Below, piece by piece: positions 53,201 through 61,364 of a stretch of 64,000 nt of DNA (positions within the stretch are counted from its first letter, which is position 1; every line of letters begins with the position of its first letter). The stretch lies in assembly GCA_964611125.1 (NCBI GenBank), contig CAZSZO010000008.1, positions 55,397-119,396 on the forward strand. The letters run 5' to 3'. The DNA is from JAEUIX01 sp964611125 (GTDB lineage: Bacteria > Planctomycetota > Phycisphaerae > Phycisphaerales > UBA1924). The translations under genes and the position numbers were made by a program. The notes beneath the pieces were generated by a model. That model searched no databases. It saw nothing but the letters and a program-made list of their open reading frames with translations, and was not told where the DNA came from.

Positions 53201-54287
53201 CGATTTCGGGCCGTTCTACTTTGCTTCCTCTGGCGTCGGCATCTTCCGACAGCCCGAACTGGTTTCCGCAGAATGCAACCAGCCGCTGCCGCGCCTGGTG
53301 ATGAGTGCGGGCGCCGCGGTGGCCGCGCCCGCGACCTTCCAGTGGACCAAGAACGGCCTCCCCATGGAGAACGGCGGGCGCATTTCCGGCGCCGACACGC
53401 TGACCCTGACGATCGAACCGCCGATCGGGTCCGACTCGGCCGACTACGCCTGCATCGTTTCCGGACCCTGCGGCAGTGCTCGCACCGACACCGCGAGGTT
53501 TTACTACGGCCCGCCGCGGCTTGCGCAGGACCCGCCCCGCTTCATGCCCGTGTGCAGCCGGTCAAATGCTTTCCTCAGCATAGAGCCGTTCGGCTCGTTG
53601 TTCTCGCAGGCCCAGTGGATGCGCAACGGCGTGGACATCGTGGACCTGCCGCGCCACTTCGGCGCGGACACCTGGACGCTTTTCGTCACGGAGCTTGAAC
53701 CCGCGGACTTCAGCGCGCAGTACAGCGTCCGCCTCCAGAATGACTGCGGCACGTTCGTCAGCCAGCCGACCTCGATCCGGCAGTTCCAGCCCATTGAGTT
53801 CGCTCAGCAGCCCCAGAGCAGCCTGGTGTGCCCCCGCGGCAAGGCCACGCTCACGGCCTCCCCCACCATCGATCAGAACCTCGTGCTCTACTGGCAGGTC
53901 GAGGACCCCGCGAACCCCGGGACCTGGATCCCGCTCTTTGTCGGCGGGCCGATCTTCATCGGCGATTGGACCTGCGGCGCGGCCAACATCACCTACGACT
54001 ACGCATTGGAAGTCTCCCTCTCCGGCGCGCCGGGATGCCCCACCAGCCTCGCCTTCAACTCCGTGCTGTTCTCGCCCTGCGGCGGCGAGACCCAGAGCGA
54101 CACAGCGATCGTCACCCTCTCCCTCGCCGACTTCAACTGCTCCGGCAACGTCGACCCCGACGACCTGAGCGACTTCATCAGCGCGTTCTTCTCGTCGCCG
54201 CTCTCCCCCCGAGCCGACTTCGACGGCAACGGCGTGATCGATCCCGACGACCTCTCGTCCTATATCGCCGCGTTCTTCAACCCCTGA
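50220..54287 (+). CDS. Exported metzincin-like protease with Ig-like domains and dockerin
   Basis: The start is ATG 50220, with AGGGA about 9 bases upstream, giving signal peptide MSRTPCLRLKSLPLRSLVFA and a cleavage near SASAQ. The protein has 1355 residues. Residues ~35-390 hold repeats of the kind AISVDGSVVVG / GVSENGEVIAG, as in extracellular HAF-like repeat proteins. A Ca-rich linker (DTDGDGLYDHWE) leads to a zinc protease segment: HELGHTLGLWH (His580, Glu581, His584, His590) and a Met-turn candidate HYSVMNP. Four to five Ig-like domains follow (SADYACIVSGPCGSA, SAQYSVRLQNDCGTF). The C-terminus is a dockerin, DFNCSGNVDPDDLSDFISAF and DFDGNGVIDPDDLSSYIAAF, ending FNP without the Cys. It lies between tuf and rpmG, an odd place for a secreted protein. 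Confidence 0.88.
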   Translation: MSRTPCLRLKSLPLRSLVFAAVASGVWLTSHSASAQSVYPYPSSFPDYQLWPRAISVDGSVVVGRLAVHYQTGVGAAGRWSPTLGIVGGVLPLHLQAFNSVATGVSENGEVIAGNVRLGSGQDTNEIFVTSNIAFGLVNPFEGEPPLEAAPNGCLSADGQRLAGHARVFNPTTFQTTSWAFNMGPFTPFVPFMIRQSTTSRPEVAAMAAAGNDMAGTVSVFGEGGSQSAWHYGPLADDLFTSGIGAQGVAISADGSVMAADVGYLGESGLRKRVHIIGGPNAGELPNPFPGNIMECTAMSADAQTLCGIWYNSSNPGGPAFDGWIWKPGLGVVGARQHLGSLPGVDLSNFVRLWITAVSMDGMVLAGIGFQTDGHFRSVIIDLRKDTDGDGLYDHWETDGVPYISRLDGVQRLILPGANPLRKDIYVEIDAMQGLGPSEGALQRVRDAFSNAPVPAPDAPGGLSGIALHAEVDDQNIPVSDLLFDAVPYQTYKSFYFGTAAEREDLYDSEVILKTKKSIYRYAFFCRKIVGNYLGVAECPEELDAFGRRQGGDDLMIGLGTYTPPPGVTMEDIQAAAFMHELGHTLGLWHGGVNKKQTFNPNHYSVMNPLWAGVRRFGPRDRTPHLQLDYSRRALNVLNEDLLFEFEGIGGDPSVRVPIVVRAPITEGLCLEPPTNNGVCHRTNEQNILYTCINFVPMGGPVDWDNDRIISQDTPVCADPNGLESHSHHDVMESLNEWAMIVYSFKGSPMANGEFLQGISIDPCSTEAEETFLATLPAAPPDDPCTGLPPAVATPEPPTAFTCGSQVDPVKFTVDFVGAGPALAQWRWWNAALPVPAWVNFTEGVIPGGSVVVHGSTSRTLTLETPRIADFGTNSVLISCRITDACGLSADSPPSMLSLGEVAASFGSPESAGTCPYGSAEFAVSDTVLSGPISYQWVLLRGTTEILVDGRMPGGTVVTGANGPTLQFSSVAPSDFDDPWTAVACRLSNSCGEFDFGPFYFASSGVGIFRQPELVSAECNQPLPRLVMSAGAAVAAPATFQWTKNGLPMENGGRISGADTLTLTIEPPIGSDSADYACIVSGPCGSARTDTARFYYGPPRLAQDPPRFMPVCSRSNAFLSIEPFGSLFSQAQWMRNGVDIVDLPRHFGADTWTLFVTELEPADFSAQYSVRLQNDCGTFVSQPTSIRQFQPIEFAQQPQSSLVCPRGKATLTASPTIDQNLVLYWQVEDPANPGTWIPLFVGGPIFIGDWTCGAANITYDYALEVSLSGAPGCPTSLAFNSVLFSPCGGETQSDTAIVTLSLADFNCSGNVDPDDLSDFISAFFSSPLSPRADFDGNGVIDPDDLSSYIAAFFNP

Positions 54288-54801
54288 TGGCGCCGACCGC
54301 CTCTGCTTGGCGCCCCGTCCCGGTGACGCCGATCGCAGATCACGGTTCATGCCACCGGTCTCGACGCCCGGAACATTCACATCGTGACGGGTGCCGACGT
54401 CGGACCTGGGCAGTGAATAAGCCATCTGATCAAGGGATAAATCGCCGCAATCCTCTGGGAGTCCACTGCTCGTCCACTCCTCGCCCACCCCCCGGTAACC
54501 GGGCGTGAACCGCTTGCTTGGGCCGGGAATCGAGGCCTATAGTCGTCGGTTAAAGAATCAGCGGGCGTGCCGTTGGTCGTGATTTCCGGGGCCCAGCACC
54601 GAGTCCGACGCGACAGCGGGAACCCGTGATCAGCGTCTGAAGCCTTTTCCTGCCGGCCTGCGGATTACCCCGCGGGCCGGTTGTGTCAGGGAACTAGACG
54701 GTTATCAGGACTGTTTGTGCCCGGCGATGGCCGGCCCGCGACGGGCTCGTAGGTACGATTGAAGACCAGATCCCGCGGATGCGGGCGGATCGGAGATTGT
54801 C
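54288..54801. other. Intergenic region upstream of rpmG
   Basis: About 510 bases without a credible gene. It contains the promoter candidate at 54514-54543 and otherwise shows no recognised element; a long leader before rpmG is implied. Confidence 0.5.
54514..54543 (+). promoter_or_regulatory. Candidate promoter of the rpmG-tRNA-Trp-secE-nusG unit
   Basis: TTGCTT (54514-54519), an 18-base spacer and TATAGT (54538-54543) lie 258 bases before rpmG. TATAGT is the best -10 match in this intergenic region. Confidence 0.55.
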
Positions 54802-54984
54802 ATGGCGAAGGGTAAAGGCGTTGCTCGCGAGTACGTTTGGCTGGTGTGCACCGAGACCGGTGACCTCAACTATCGCACGGAGATCCAGACCAAGGGCGGC
54901 ATCAGCGAGAAGGTGAAGGCGGGCTTCAAGAAGTACTGCCCCCGCCTGCGCAAGCACACGCTGCACAAGATCAAGCGCAAGTAA
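54802..54984 (+). CDS. rpmG: 50S ribosomal protein L33
   Basis: A 60-residue basic protein starting at ATG 54802 with GGAG 8 bases upstream. It has the L33 pattern: YVWLVCTETGDLNYRTEIQT and KKYCPRLRKHTLHKIKRK. Only two cysteines remain; the CPxC pair of zinc-binding L33 reads CPRL, so this is the zinc-independent form. It opens the unit that continues with tRNA-Trp, secE and nusG. Confidence 0.96.
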   Translation: MAKGKGVAREYVWLVCTETGDLNYRTEIQTKGGISEKVKAGFKKYCPRLRKHTLHKIKRK

Positions 54985-55044
54985 TGGCCCAAGGGCCAGG
55001 CGGCCATGGGGCGCTTGGCAGTTGGCGCCTCGGACAGTTCCCAT

Positions 55045-55118
55045 ACGCCGGTAGCTCAATCTGGTAGAGCAGCGGATTCCAAATCCGCAGGTTGCGGGTT
55101 CAATTCCCTCCCGGCGTG
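55045..55118 (+). tRNA. tRNA-Trp (anticodon CCA)
   Basis: A 74-base cloverleaf: acceptor acgccgg / ccggcgt, D-arm gctc...gagc, anticodon stem gcgga / tccgc with loop ttccaaa (CCA at 55079-55081), and T-loop ttcaatt. The T-stem gcggg / ccctc has one C-T mismatch at the 50:64 pair. Discriminator G, no encoded CCA. The position between rpmG and secE is typical. Confidence 0.95.
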
Positions 55119-55246
55119 CTTTCAGGCGGCTCTCTTCTCCCCAGTCGACCGCGGCGGAGCACATGAACACCCACCGTCGGGCCGCGGGTCGGGCGGCGGG
55201 CCACGCCGCGGCGCTTCTTCCGCCTTTTCAATAGCAGCCCACACTC

Positions 55247-55933
55247 ATGTCATTAGGCATCTACAAGTTCGGTCAGGGATACTGGGTTCGGGTCATGGCG
55301 GCCTGCCTGATCGGCGCCGTGACGCTCGCGACGGCCGGGTGGCTGGTCGGTCAGGGCGCCATCATCGCTGACAAGCTTCCGCGAACCGCGTTCCTGGTGT
55401 CGGTCAACATCACCAAGGGCGAGCCCAAGCCCGGCGACCTGGTGGACCTGCTGGGCATCTCCGAATCCGGCGGGGCTCCGGCGCCGGTGATCGGCTCGGG
55501 CGTGGTCCGGCAGTATCTTCCCGCCGACCGCGTGGTGCGGATCGATTCCTTCACCATCATCGACGGGCACGACCCGGCGGAGACGACGGGCCTGACTTCG
55601 AAGGACGGCGCCGTGGCGGCTGGCGTGGTGGCGCGGACCTTTGCGGCCCAGGCGTCGGTGGAGCCGGCGTACATTCAGGGCGGGCTGGCGTTCACGGCGA
55701 TCCTGGTCGGTGCGATCCTGGCGTACTGGTTGGTGGCGATGCGGCCGCAGACGGTCGACTTCCTGATTGCCACCGACATGGAAATGAAGAAGGTCAACTG
55801 GTCGACGCTCCGCGAGATCCGCGGGTCGACCTATGTCGTCATCGGGGCGTGCTTCACCATCGCGGGGTTGCTCTTCGTGTTCGACCTGTTCTTCAAGACG
55901 TTCTTCCAGCTGATCGGCGTGCTGGCCAAGTGA
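55247..55933 (+). CDS. secE: Preprotein translocase subunit SecE, enlarged
   Basis: A 228-residue protein, far longer than the ~60-120 residues usual for SecE. The conserved SecE core is at the C-terminus (~168-228): DFLIATDMEMKKVNWSTLRE, then STYVVIGACFTIAGLLFVFD and a final FFKTFFQLIGVLAK. Upstream are two further hydrophobic helices (VMAACLIGAVTLATAGWLVG and AFTAILVGAILAYWLVA) flanking a ~100-residue soluble segment. Enlarged SecE proteins are known in planctomycetes. The core clamps SecY in the membrane. The gene lies between tRNA-Trp and nusG, the classical order. Confidence 0.93.
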   Translation: MSLGIYKFGQGYWVRVMAACLIGAVTLATAGWLVGQGAIIADKLPRTAFLVSVNITKGEPKPGDLVDLLGISESGGAPAPVIGSGVVRQYLPADRVVRIDSFTIIDGHDPAETTGLTSKDGAVAAGVVARTFAAQASVEPAYIQGGLAFTAILVGAILAYWLVAMRPQTVDFLIATDMEMKKVNWSTLREIRGSTYVVIGACFTIAGLLFVFDLFFKTFFQLIGVLAK

Positions 55934-56000
55934 CCGGGCCCCGACCGGATGATGTGCTGATTGGTTTTGATTCTCCCCCGGCCCCGGCCGAGCCGCGCTT

Positions 56001-56720
56001 ATGACGACCGCCCAGGATTCCACCACCGCTGAGCAGGAAAAGCCCATGAGCCAGACTCCGCCCCCCGCGCCCGCCGCGCCCGGCGCCCCCGATCCCCTGG
56101 GCTCCGTGGGGCCCGACGGCATCCCCAACAGCGAGTTCCGTCCCGGCGACCCGACGGTGCGGGCGGGGATGAACTGGTTCGTGCTGCGGGTGGCCAGCAA
56201 CAAGGAGTCGAGCGTTCGCGACACGCTGCTCCGCAAGGTGCAGATCGAGCACATGAACCACCTGGTGGGGCGCATCCTGGTGCCCACTGAGAAGACCAAG
56301 ACGATCAAGGGCGGCAAGCACAAGATCCAGGAGACCAAGCTCTACCCGGGCTATGTCTTCGTGGAGATGAAGCTTGAGGACGACGGGCGCATCCCGCAGG
56401 ACGTCTTCTTCCTGATCAAGGAGACGACGGGCGTCGGCGACTTCGTCGGCACCAAGGGCCGGCCCACGCCGATGAAGACGGACGAGATCGAGAAGATGCT
56501 CGCCGCGAGCCTGAAGCCCGAGGACCAGCCGCAGGTCAAGATGGTCTTCGAGAAGGGCGAGACGGTCCTTATCAAGGAAGGCCCGTTCCAGAGCTACGAG
56601 GGCACCGTCGACGAGCTCATCCCCGAGAAGGGCCTGGTGCGCGTGCTGGTGACCATCTTCGGCCGCCAGGCGCCCGTCGAGCTCGAAGAGTGGCAGATCG
56701 GCAAGTCGGAGAAGGAGTAA
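56001..56720 (+). CDS. nusG: Transcription antitermination factor NusG
   Basis: A 239-residue protein starting at ATG 56001 (an ATG at 56046 is the alternative). A Pro-rich N-terminal extension of ~55 residues precedes the NGN domain (~58-170): NWFVLRVASNKESSVRDTLL, KLYPGYVFVEMKL and TTGVGDFVGTKGRPTPM. The KOW domain is ~185-235: KGETVLIKEGPFQSYEGTVD and RVLVTIFGRQAPVELEEWQI. It binds RNA polymerase and links it to Rho or the ribosome. No rplK follows, although rplK usually does; the next gene is convergent. Confidence 0.96.
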   Translation: MTTAQDSTTAEQEKPMSQTPPPAPAAPGAPDPLGSVGPDGIPNSEFRPGDPTVRAGMNWFVLRVASNKESSVRDTLLRKVQIEHMNHLVGRILVPTEKTKTIKGGKHKIQETKLYPGYVFVEMKLEDDGRIPQDVFFLIKETTGVGDFVGTKGRPTPMKTDEIEKMLAASLKPEDQPQVKMVFEKGETVLIKEGPFQSYEGTVDELIPEKGLVRVLVTIFGRQAPVELEEWQIGKSEKE

Positions 56721-56804
56721 GCCCGGCGGGCGCCCGCGCAGCGGTTCGCCCGGTCTGTGGAACTGTCGCCGGCTCTGCTCACCCTTGCCTGTCTGCGTGT
56801 TTCC

Positions 56805-58436
56805 TCAGCCCAGGCCGTTTTCGGCCAGCAGCTTGGCCCCCAGCTCCGGCGAGGCCATGGCCAGTTCCGCAGCCGTCAGCCCGCTGACCCCGTCGCGGCG
56901 CAGCGACCGCTCGGCGGCGGCTTCGCGGGCCGAGGGCAAGCCCCGACGGCCCGCCCGACCGCTCGCAGGCCCTGCGAACGCCGCCGCCGCCGCTCCGCCG
57001 GCCGCTGCGGGCCTGGGCGCTCCTGTCGCGGTCCCGGGCAAGGCGCCTCGATCGAGGAGCGAGCCCACGACCTCAAGGGTCTCGCGGCTGGCCAGGAGGG
57101 CCATGTGGTCCTGCGCCTGGCGCAGGTCGTACACCTGCGACTCCGCATCGACCCACGACAGCCGCGCCGACCAGAAGGGCACGAGCCCGTCGCCGTAGAG
57201 CAGCTTGCCGCTGCGCGGGTCAGGCGGGCGGGGCAGGTCGGGGTCGGGGGTGAAGGGCTCGGCCTCGTCGGTGAGATCGGGGATGAAGCCGTCGGGGCCG
57301 GGGTTCCGCCAGCGGACGCCGACGCCGGTGGAGCGGTTACGGACGCCGCGCAAGTGGAAGATGGACTCCCGCAGGGCGGCTTCGTCGGGCCCGTCGAGCG
57401 GGCGGACGATCTCGCGCCGCACCGCCGCGGCTTCGTCGATGAAGCGGTCGCACGCGCGGCTCCAGCCGGGCTGGGGGGCGGTGATCCACGCCGGGAAGCG
57501 CCAGCGGTTGGCGGGGTCGTAGGGGTCGACGGCCTGGTCGGGGGCGTCGAAATCGCGGAGCGGGTAGCTGTCGCGGTCGAGGCCGAGGTCTTCGAGCGTG
57601 TCGGGCGTGAGGATTTCGCGGTCGGCGAAGAACAGCACGTAGGGCCCTGGCATGGTGGCGACCACCCTGGGCAGGCGCGAGGCGGGCTGGTACGGCGCGA
57701 GTTCCGCCAGTTCGGGCATGGGCAGGAAGAAGTGGCGGATGATGGTGTCGGTCCCGTAGAAGGGCGCGCCCACGGTGATGAGCCGGCCGTTCCAGCTCGC
57801 GCGGGTCGCCGAGGTCGCTTGTCCGTCGGCGATGCGGTTGAGGTAGAGCTTGCCAACCAGGCCGCCCATGCTGTGGGCCAGCAGCGTGACGCCGTCCATG
57901 GGGTCCCGAGGGCCCAATCCGCCCAGTCCGCCCATGCCGCCTCGGGTGTTTACGGCTTCGCGCAGCGCGCTCAGGAAGCGGTCGAGCAGCTCGGCCGACT
58001 CCACCAGGTCGCGCCGCCAGTCGAAAGGGAACACGGCGAAGTTGAACTTCTCTTTGTTGGGCCGGCGCTCGAAGAAGTCGCGCACGCCGCGATACGTCAC
58101 CAGCGGCTGCATGAGGATCTCGCTCTCAGCGAAGACCACACGTCCGCCCAGGTCCTCGCCCTGGTCGGTCATCTCCAGATCGATGGCGCTGCCCCGGCAG
58201 AGCGGGCCGAGATCGCCCCACCGCTTCGCCGGAGGCGGGACAAACGGCTTGCTGGGGTCGAGCTGGTCGAAGGGGAGCGCGGTCGCCGCGAGCTCGGAAC
58301 CCATTCCGCCCGGCAGCAGCACGACGGTGCGGCGCGTGGGGTCGAACTCGTGCAGGTCGTCGCTGGTGATGAACCGCTCGGCCAGCTTGGCCAGGAGCCG
58401 GTCGAGCACCTGCTTGCGGACGGTGTGGAACGACAT
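56805..58436 (-). CDS. LCAT/lipase-like serine hydrolase
   Basis: The start is ATG 58436, with GGGAGG about 5 bases upstream; the frame extends further upstream without conserved content. The 543-residue protein resembles the lecithin:cholesterol acyltransferase-type hydrolases: VVLLPGGMGSELA at the start (residues 37-49), FPFDWRRDL, the nucleophile elbow LLAHSMGGLVG (Ser189), ITVGAPFYGTD, and a YGDGLVPFWSA motif likely near the acid. The final His is probably in QAQDHMALL. A Gly-rich loop precedes the elbow, and the last ~70 residues are Ala-rich. No signal peptide is visible. Substrate unknown, probably an acyl ester. It is convergent with nusG. Confidence 0.82.
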   Translation of the reverse strand: MSFHTVRKQVLDRLLAKLAERFITSDDLHEFDPTRRTVVLLPGGMGSELAATALPFDQLDPSKPFVPPPAKRWGDLGPLCRGSAIDLEMTDQGEDLGGRVVFAESEILMQPLVTYRGVRDFFERRPNKEKFNFAVFPFDWRRDLVESAELLDRFLSALREAVNTRGGMGGLGGLGPRDPMDGVTLLAHSMGGLVGKLYLNRIADGQATSATRASWNGRLITVGAPFYGTDTIIRHFFLPMPELAELAPYQPASRLPRVVATMPGPYVLFFADREILTPDTLEDLGLDRDSYPLRDFDAPDQAVDPYDPANRWRFPAWITAPQPGWSRACDRFIDEAAAVRREIVRPLDGPDEAALRESIFHLRGVRNRSTGVGVRWRNPGPDGFIPDLTDEAEPFTPDPDLPRPPDPRSGKLLYGDGLVPFWSARLSWVDAESQVYDLRQAQDHMALLASRETLEVVGSLLDRGALPGTATGAPRPAAAGGAAAAAFAGPASGRAGRRGLPSAREAAAERSLRRDGVSGLTAAELAMASPELGAKLLAENGLG

Positions 58437-58480
58437 GGGGCCTCCCGGGGTCTGGTGCGTGCGGATGGGACGCGGCACGC

Positions 58481-59242
58481 CTAGGCGCCTTCGACCGCGG
58501 CCCGAAGGGCGTCGAGGGCCTTGCCCCAGAACGACTTCATGCGCTTCACCGCCGCGGCATTCGCCAGGCGGTTGTGCTGGGCCGTCACCTGGCACTTGCC
58601 GGGGCCCTTCTCATAGAACATGATCTCGACGGACTGTCCGCCGCCGGTCTGGGCGCCGCCGGTCTGTCCGCTGGAAGTCCGCCGGGGCTTGCCGCTGCTG
58701 GCGGTCTCGCCCCAGGTGAGCCGCAGCGATCGATTGGCGGTCGCCCGGCGGACGGTGATGGGCGCCTCGCCCAGCCACGCCCCGAGGTTGGGCGGCTGCC
58801 AGGCATCGTAAACAATCTCGATGGGCGCCGAGATCACGCGGCTGGCGGAGGCGGAGAATCCTGTGACGGTCTGGTGCCTTACGCGATGCCCGCGGGCCTG
58901 CTCCCACGCGACGGTGACCATCTGACCCCACCAGGGCGTGGCCCCGAGGGCCGCCGCGGCGGCGACGACGCCGGGCCGGCCAAGCGTCGCGAAGTCGACC
59001 TGGTCGAGGGCCGCAAACCAGTCCAGCCACGAGCGACCCGTGGCCTTGAGCACCGCGGCGTCGGAGATGCCCGCGTGGGCGGGGCCGGCGGCGGCAGGCG
59101 AGGCGGCGCTGCGCTTTTGAGCGCCGGCCTTGGATTTTGACGGCGCCTTGGGCTTGGGCTTGAGCATTGCTTTGGGCGCGCTGGCGGTTTGGCGGCGATC
59201 CGCCTGGGTCTTGACTGTCTTTCGCGTGGTCGCTTTCGCCAT
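58481..59242 (-). CDS. DUF4287 plus SRPBCC-domain protein
   Basis: ATG 59242 is chosen because AGGAGG lies 6 bases upstream; the frame runs on to 59305. The 253-residue protein has a Lys/Ala-rich N-terminal tail (~1-60) that may bind nucleic acid or be disordered. DUF4287-like residues ~65-130 include KATGRSWLDWFAALDQ and ATPWWGQMVTVAWEQARG. An SRPBCC (START-like) fold follows: SASRVISAPIEIVYDAWQPP, LRLTWGET, EIMFYEKGPGKCQVTAQHNR and WGKALDALRAAVEG. SRPBCC domains bind hydrophobic ligands; function here unknown. It lies 44 bases upstream of the lipase-like gene on the same strand and is divergent from ribBA. Confidence 0.82.
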   Translation of the reverse strand: MAKATTRKTVKTQADRRQTASAPKAMLKPKPKAPSKSKAGAQKRSAASPAAAGPAHAGISDAAVLKATGRSWLDWFAALDQVDFATLGRPGVVAAAAALGATPWWGQMVTVAWEQARGHRVRHQTVTGFSASASRVISAPIEIVYDAWQPPNLGAWLGEAPITVRRATANRSLRLTWGETASSGKPRRTSSGQTGGAQTGGGQSVEIMFYEKGPGKCQVTAQHNRLANAAAVKRMKSFWGKALDALRAAVEGA

Positions 59243-59355
59243 GGCGCACCTCCTGCGGCGGGCAGCATACCAGCGGGGAGGGGCGGCCGGGCGTGTGAAA
59301 CGCACCGCGCGTCCGGCGTGCCCGGGTGTATCGCCGCCGCGGGGGCCCGCCGCCG

Positions 59356-59367
59356 TATCCTGCCGCC
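59356..59367 (+). promoter_or_regulatory. Leaderless-type -10 element (TATCCT) before ribBA
   Basis: TATCCT (59356-59361) ends exactly 6 bases before ATG 59368; no -35 or ribosome binding site is apparent. Confidence 0.45.
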
Positions 59368-60591
59368 ATGCCCTTCGCCCCCATTCCCGAGATTCTTGAT
59401 GACCTGCGCGCCGGCAAGATGGTCATCCTGACCGACGATGAAGACCGAGAGAACGAGGGCGACCTCATTCTGCCCGCCCAGCACATCACGCCTGAGGCCA
59501 TCACGTTCATGCTGTCGGTGGCGCGGGGGTACCTCTGCCTTTCGCTGACCGAGGACGACTGCGACCGGCTGGAACTGGCCCCGCAGGCTGCGGTCAACAC
59601 CTCGGTGCGCGGGACCGCCTTCACGGTGTCCTTCGACGGGCACCCGCGCCACGGCTTCACCACCGGGGTCTCGGCCCGCGAGCGGGCCCGGGCCATCGCG
59701 ATGGCGATCGACCCGGCCTTAGGCCCCGCCGACTTCGTGCGCCCCGGGCACATCAACCCGCTGCGTTCGCGCACCGGCGGTGTGCTGGTGCGGACGGGAC
59801 AGACCGAGGGCTCGCTGGACCTTTGCCGGCTGGCGGGGCTCAAGCCCGCCGCGGCGATCATCGAGATCATGCGCGATGACGGCGAGATGGCCCGCCTGCC
59901 CGACCTGGAGGTGATCGCCCGCCAGCACGGGCTGAAGCTCTGCTCGGTGGCCCAGATCATCGAGCACCGCCTGGCCCGCGAGTCGCTCGTCCGCCGCATC
60001 GAGCCGGCGACGGGGACCCCCATCCGCACCGCTGAGGGGGACTTCCGCCTCGTGGCGTTCGAGAGCCTGGTCGACCCGATGCCCCACGTGGCGCTGTGCG
60101 CCGGCGACGTCGGCGCCCTGGATGCGCTCGGGCGGCCGGTCGAGTCCGATGCCCCGACGCTCGTCCGCATGCACCGGCGCAACCTGCTGGGCGATGTCTT
60201 CGGCGCGCTGCCGGGCGGCGGCGCCGATGGCGGCGGCCGGCCGTCGGGCGAGCTGCTGAACGCGGCGATGCGGGCCGTGCAGCGCGAAGGACGCGGGGCG
60301 ATCATCTACCTGCGCCCCGAGGGCGTCGGCCAGGCCCTCGACCAGCGGCTGAGCGCCATCCGGCGCGAAGGGGCCTACCAGCGCGGGGCCGACGTCCCCG
60401 AACTGGCCCGCCCCGAAGCTCAGGCCGTGGCGCCGGGCGGTTTGCCCGCGCACATGCGCGACTTCGGGATCGGCTGCCAGATCCTGCGGAACCTGGGGCT
60501 CAGCCGGCTCCGCCTGCTGACGAATCACAAGACGGACCTGCCTGGGCTGGAGGCGTTCGGGCTGGAGATCGTGGAGCGTCTGCCTCTTTGA
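59368..60591 (+). CDS. ribBA: RibBA: DHBP synthase with a degenerate GTP cyclohydrolase II half
   Basis: ATG 59368 gives 407 residues. The N-terminal half (~1-205) is 3,4-dihydroxy-2-butanone 4-phosphate synthase with all key motifs: LTDDEDRENEGDLI, RHGFTTGVSARERA, RPGHINPLRSRTGGVLVRTG and LPDLEVIARQHGLKL. It makes the four-carbon precursor of riboflavin. The C-terminal half (~215-407) aligns with GTP cyclohydrolase II, but the zinc segment is lost: where the family has HSECLTGD and RCDCG, this reads HRRNLLGD (His269) and PGGGADGG, without cysteines, and GRGIGL reads GVGQAL. That half is therefore probably inactive or has another role. Another ribA must exist elsewhere if the pathway is complete. 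Confidence 0.9.
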   Translation: MPFAPIPEILDDLRAGKMVILTDDEDRENEGDLILPAQHITPEAITFMLSVARGYLCLSLTEDDCDRLELAPQAAVNTSVRGTAFTVSFDGHPRHGFTTGVSARERARAIAMAIDPALGPADFVRPGHINPLRSRTGGVLVRTGQTEGSLDLCRLAGLKPAAAIIEIMRDDGEMARLPDLEVIARQHGLKLCSVAQIIEHRLARESLVRRIEPATGTPIRTAEGDFRLVAFESLVDPMPHVALCAGDVGALDALGRPVESDAPTLVRMHRRNLLGDVFGALPGGGADGGGRPSGELLNAAMRAVQREGRGAIIYLRPEGVGQALDQRLSAIRREGAYQRGADVPELARPEAQAVAPGGLPAHMRDFGIGCQILRNLGLSRLRLLTNHKTDLPGLEAFGLEIVERLPL

Positions 60592-60624
60592 GCGGTTAAC
60601 GTTAGGGTCTTGGGCTCCGGCAAG

Positions 60625-60653
60625 TTGACCGGCGCTGGGCGGGCGCCAATACT
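60625..60653 (+). promoter_or_regulatory. Candidate promoter of the rplM-rpsI operon
   Basis: TTGACC (60625-60630), a 17-base spacer and AATACT (60648-60653) lie 171 bases before rplM. Confidence 0.6.
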
Positions 60654-60824
60654 CCCCTCCCGCTGGGCCCCCTTGGGGGCTTGTCGGCTGCTTGAAATCC
60701 TGCCGGGCTGCTGAGCCTGGCCTGCCCCGCCCAGTAGGCGGCGAGTCTTCCGGTTCTACCCGGGCTTTGCGTCGCGCGGCTGCTTTGAGGCGGGCGGCAG
60801 CAAGGTCTGATCTGGAGTTGCGTC

Positions 60825-61280
60825 ATGCCCGCTGTCACTGTTTCGAATCGCGCCCAGACCTTCACCGCGCAGCCCGGCTCGACCAAAGCCGCGTGGCGGA
60901 TCGTCGACGCCACCGGCGTGCCGCTGGGCCGCCTCGCGGCGGAGCTGGCCATCTACCTGATGGGCAAGCACCGTCCCGATTACACCCCGCACGTCGACTG
61001 CGCCGACAACATCGTCGTGATCAACGGCACCAAAGTGATGCTGACGGGCCGCAAGGCCGAGCAGCGGCTGAAGCTGCGGTACACCGAGTATCCGGGCGGC
61101 CTGAAGGCCGAGACCTACGGCCAGGTGCGCGAGCGCAAGCCCGAGACCCTCATCGGCGACGCGGTGAAGCGCATGCTCCCCAAGAGCCGCCTGGGCCGGG
61201 TCATGCTCAGCCACCTCAAGGTCTACCCCCTGGCCGACCACCCCTACGCCGACAAGAAGCCTGTTGAGCTGAAGATCTAA
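60825..61280 (+). CDS. rplM: 50S ribosomal protein L13
   Basis: A 151-residue protein from ATG 60825, with GGAG about 7 bases upstream. L13 motifs: WRIVDATGVPLGRLAAELA, LMGKHRPDYTPHVD, DNIVVINGTKVMLTGRK, and MLPKSRLGRVMLSHLKVY. It binds 23S rRNA early in 50S assembly. It forms the usual operon with rpsI, 84 bases downstream. Confidence 0.97.
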   Translation: MPAVTVSNRAQTFTAQPGSTKAAWRIVDATGVPLGRLAAELAIYLMGKHRPDYTPHVDCADNIVVINGTKVMLTGRKAEQRLKLRYTEYPGGLKAETYGQVRERKPETLIGDAVKRMLPKSRLGRVMLSHLKVYPLADHPYADKKPVELKI

Positions 61281-61364
61281 GCGACTTCATCCGCTGCCCC
61301 CGACCCCCCCACGCTCCCGACCCGCCTGCCCCGACCCCGACCCCCGTCCCCCCGCGAGACCCCC

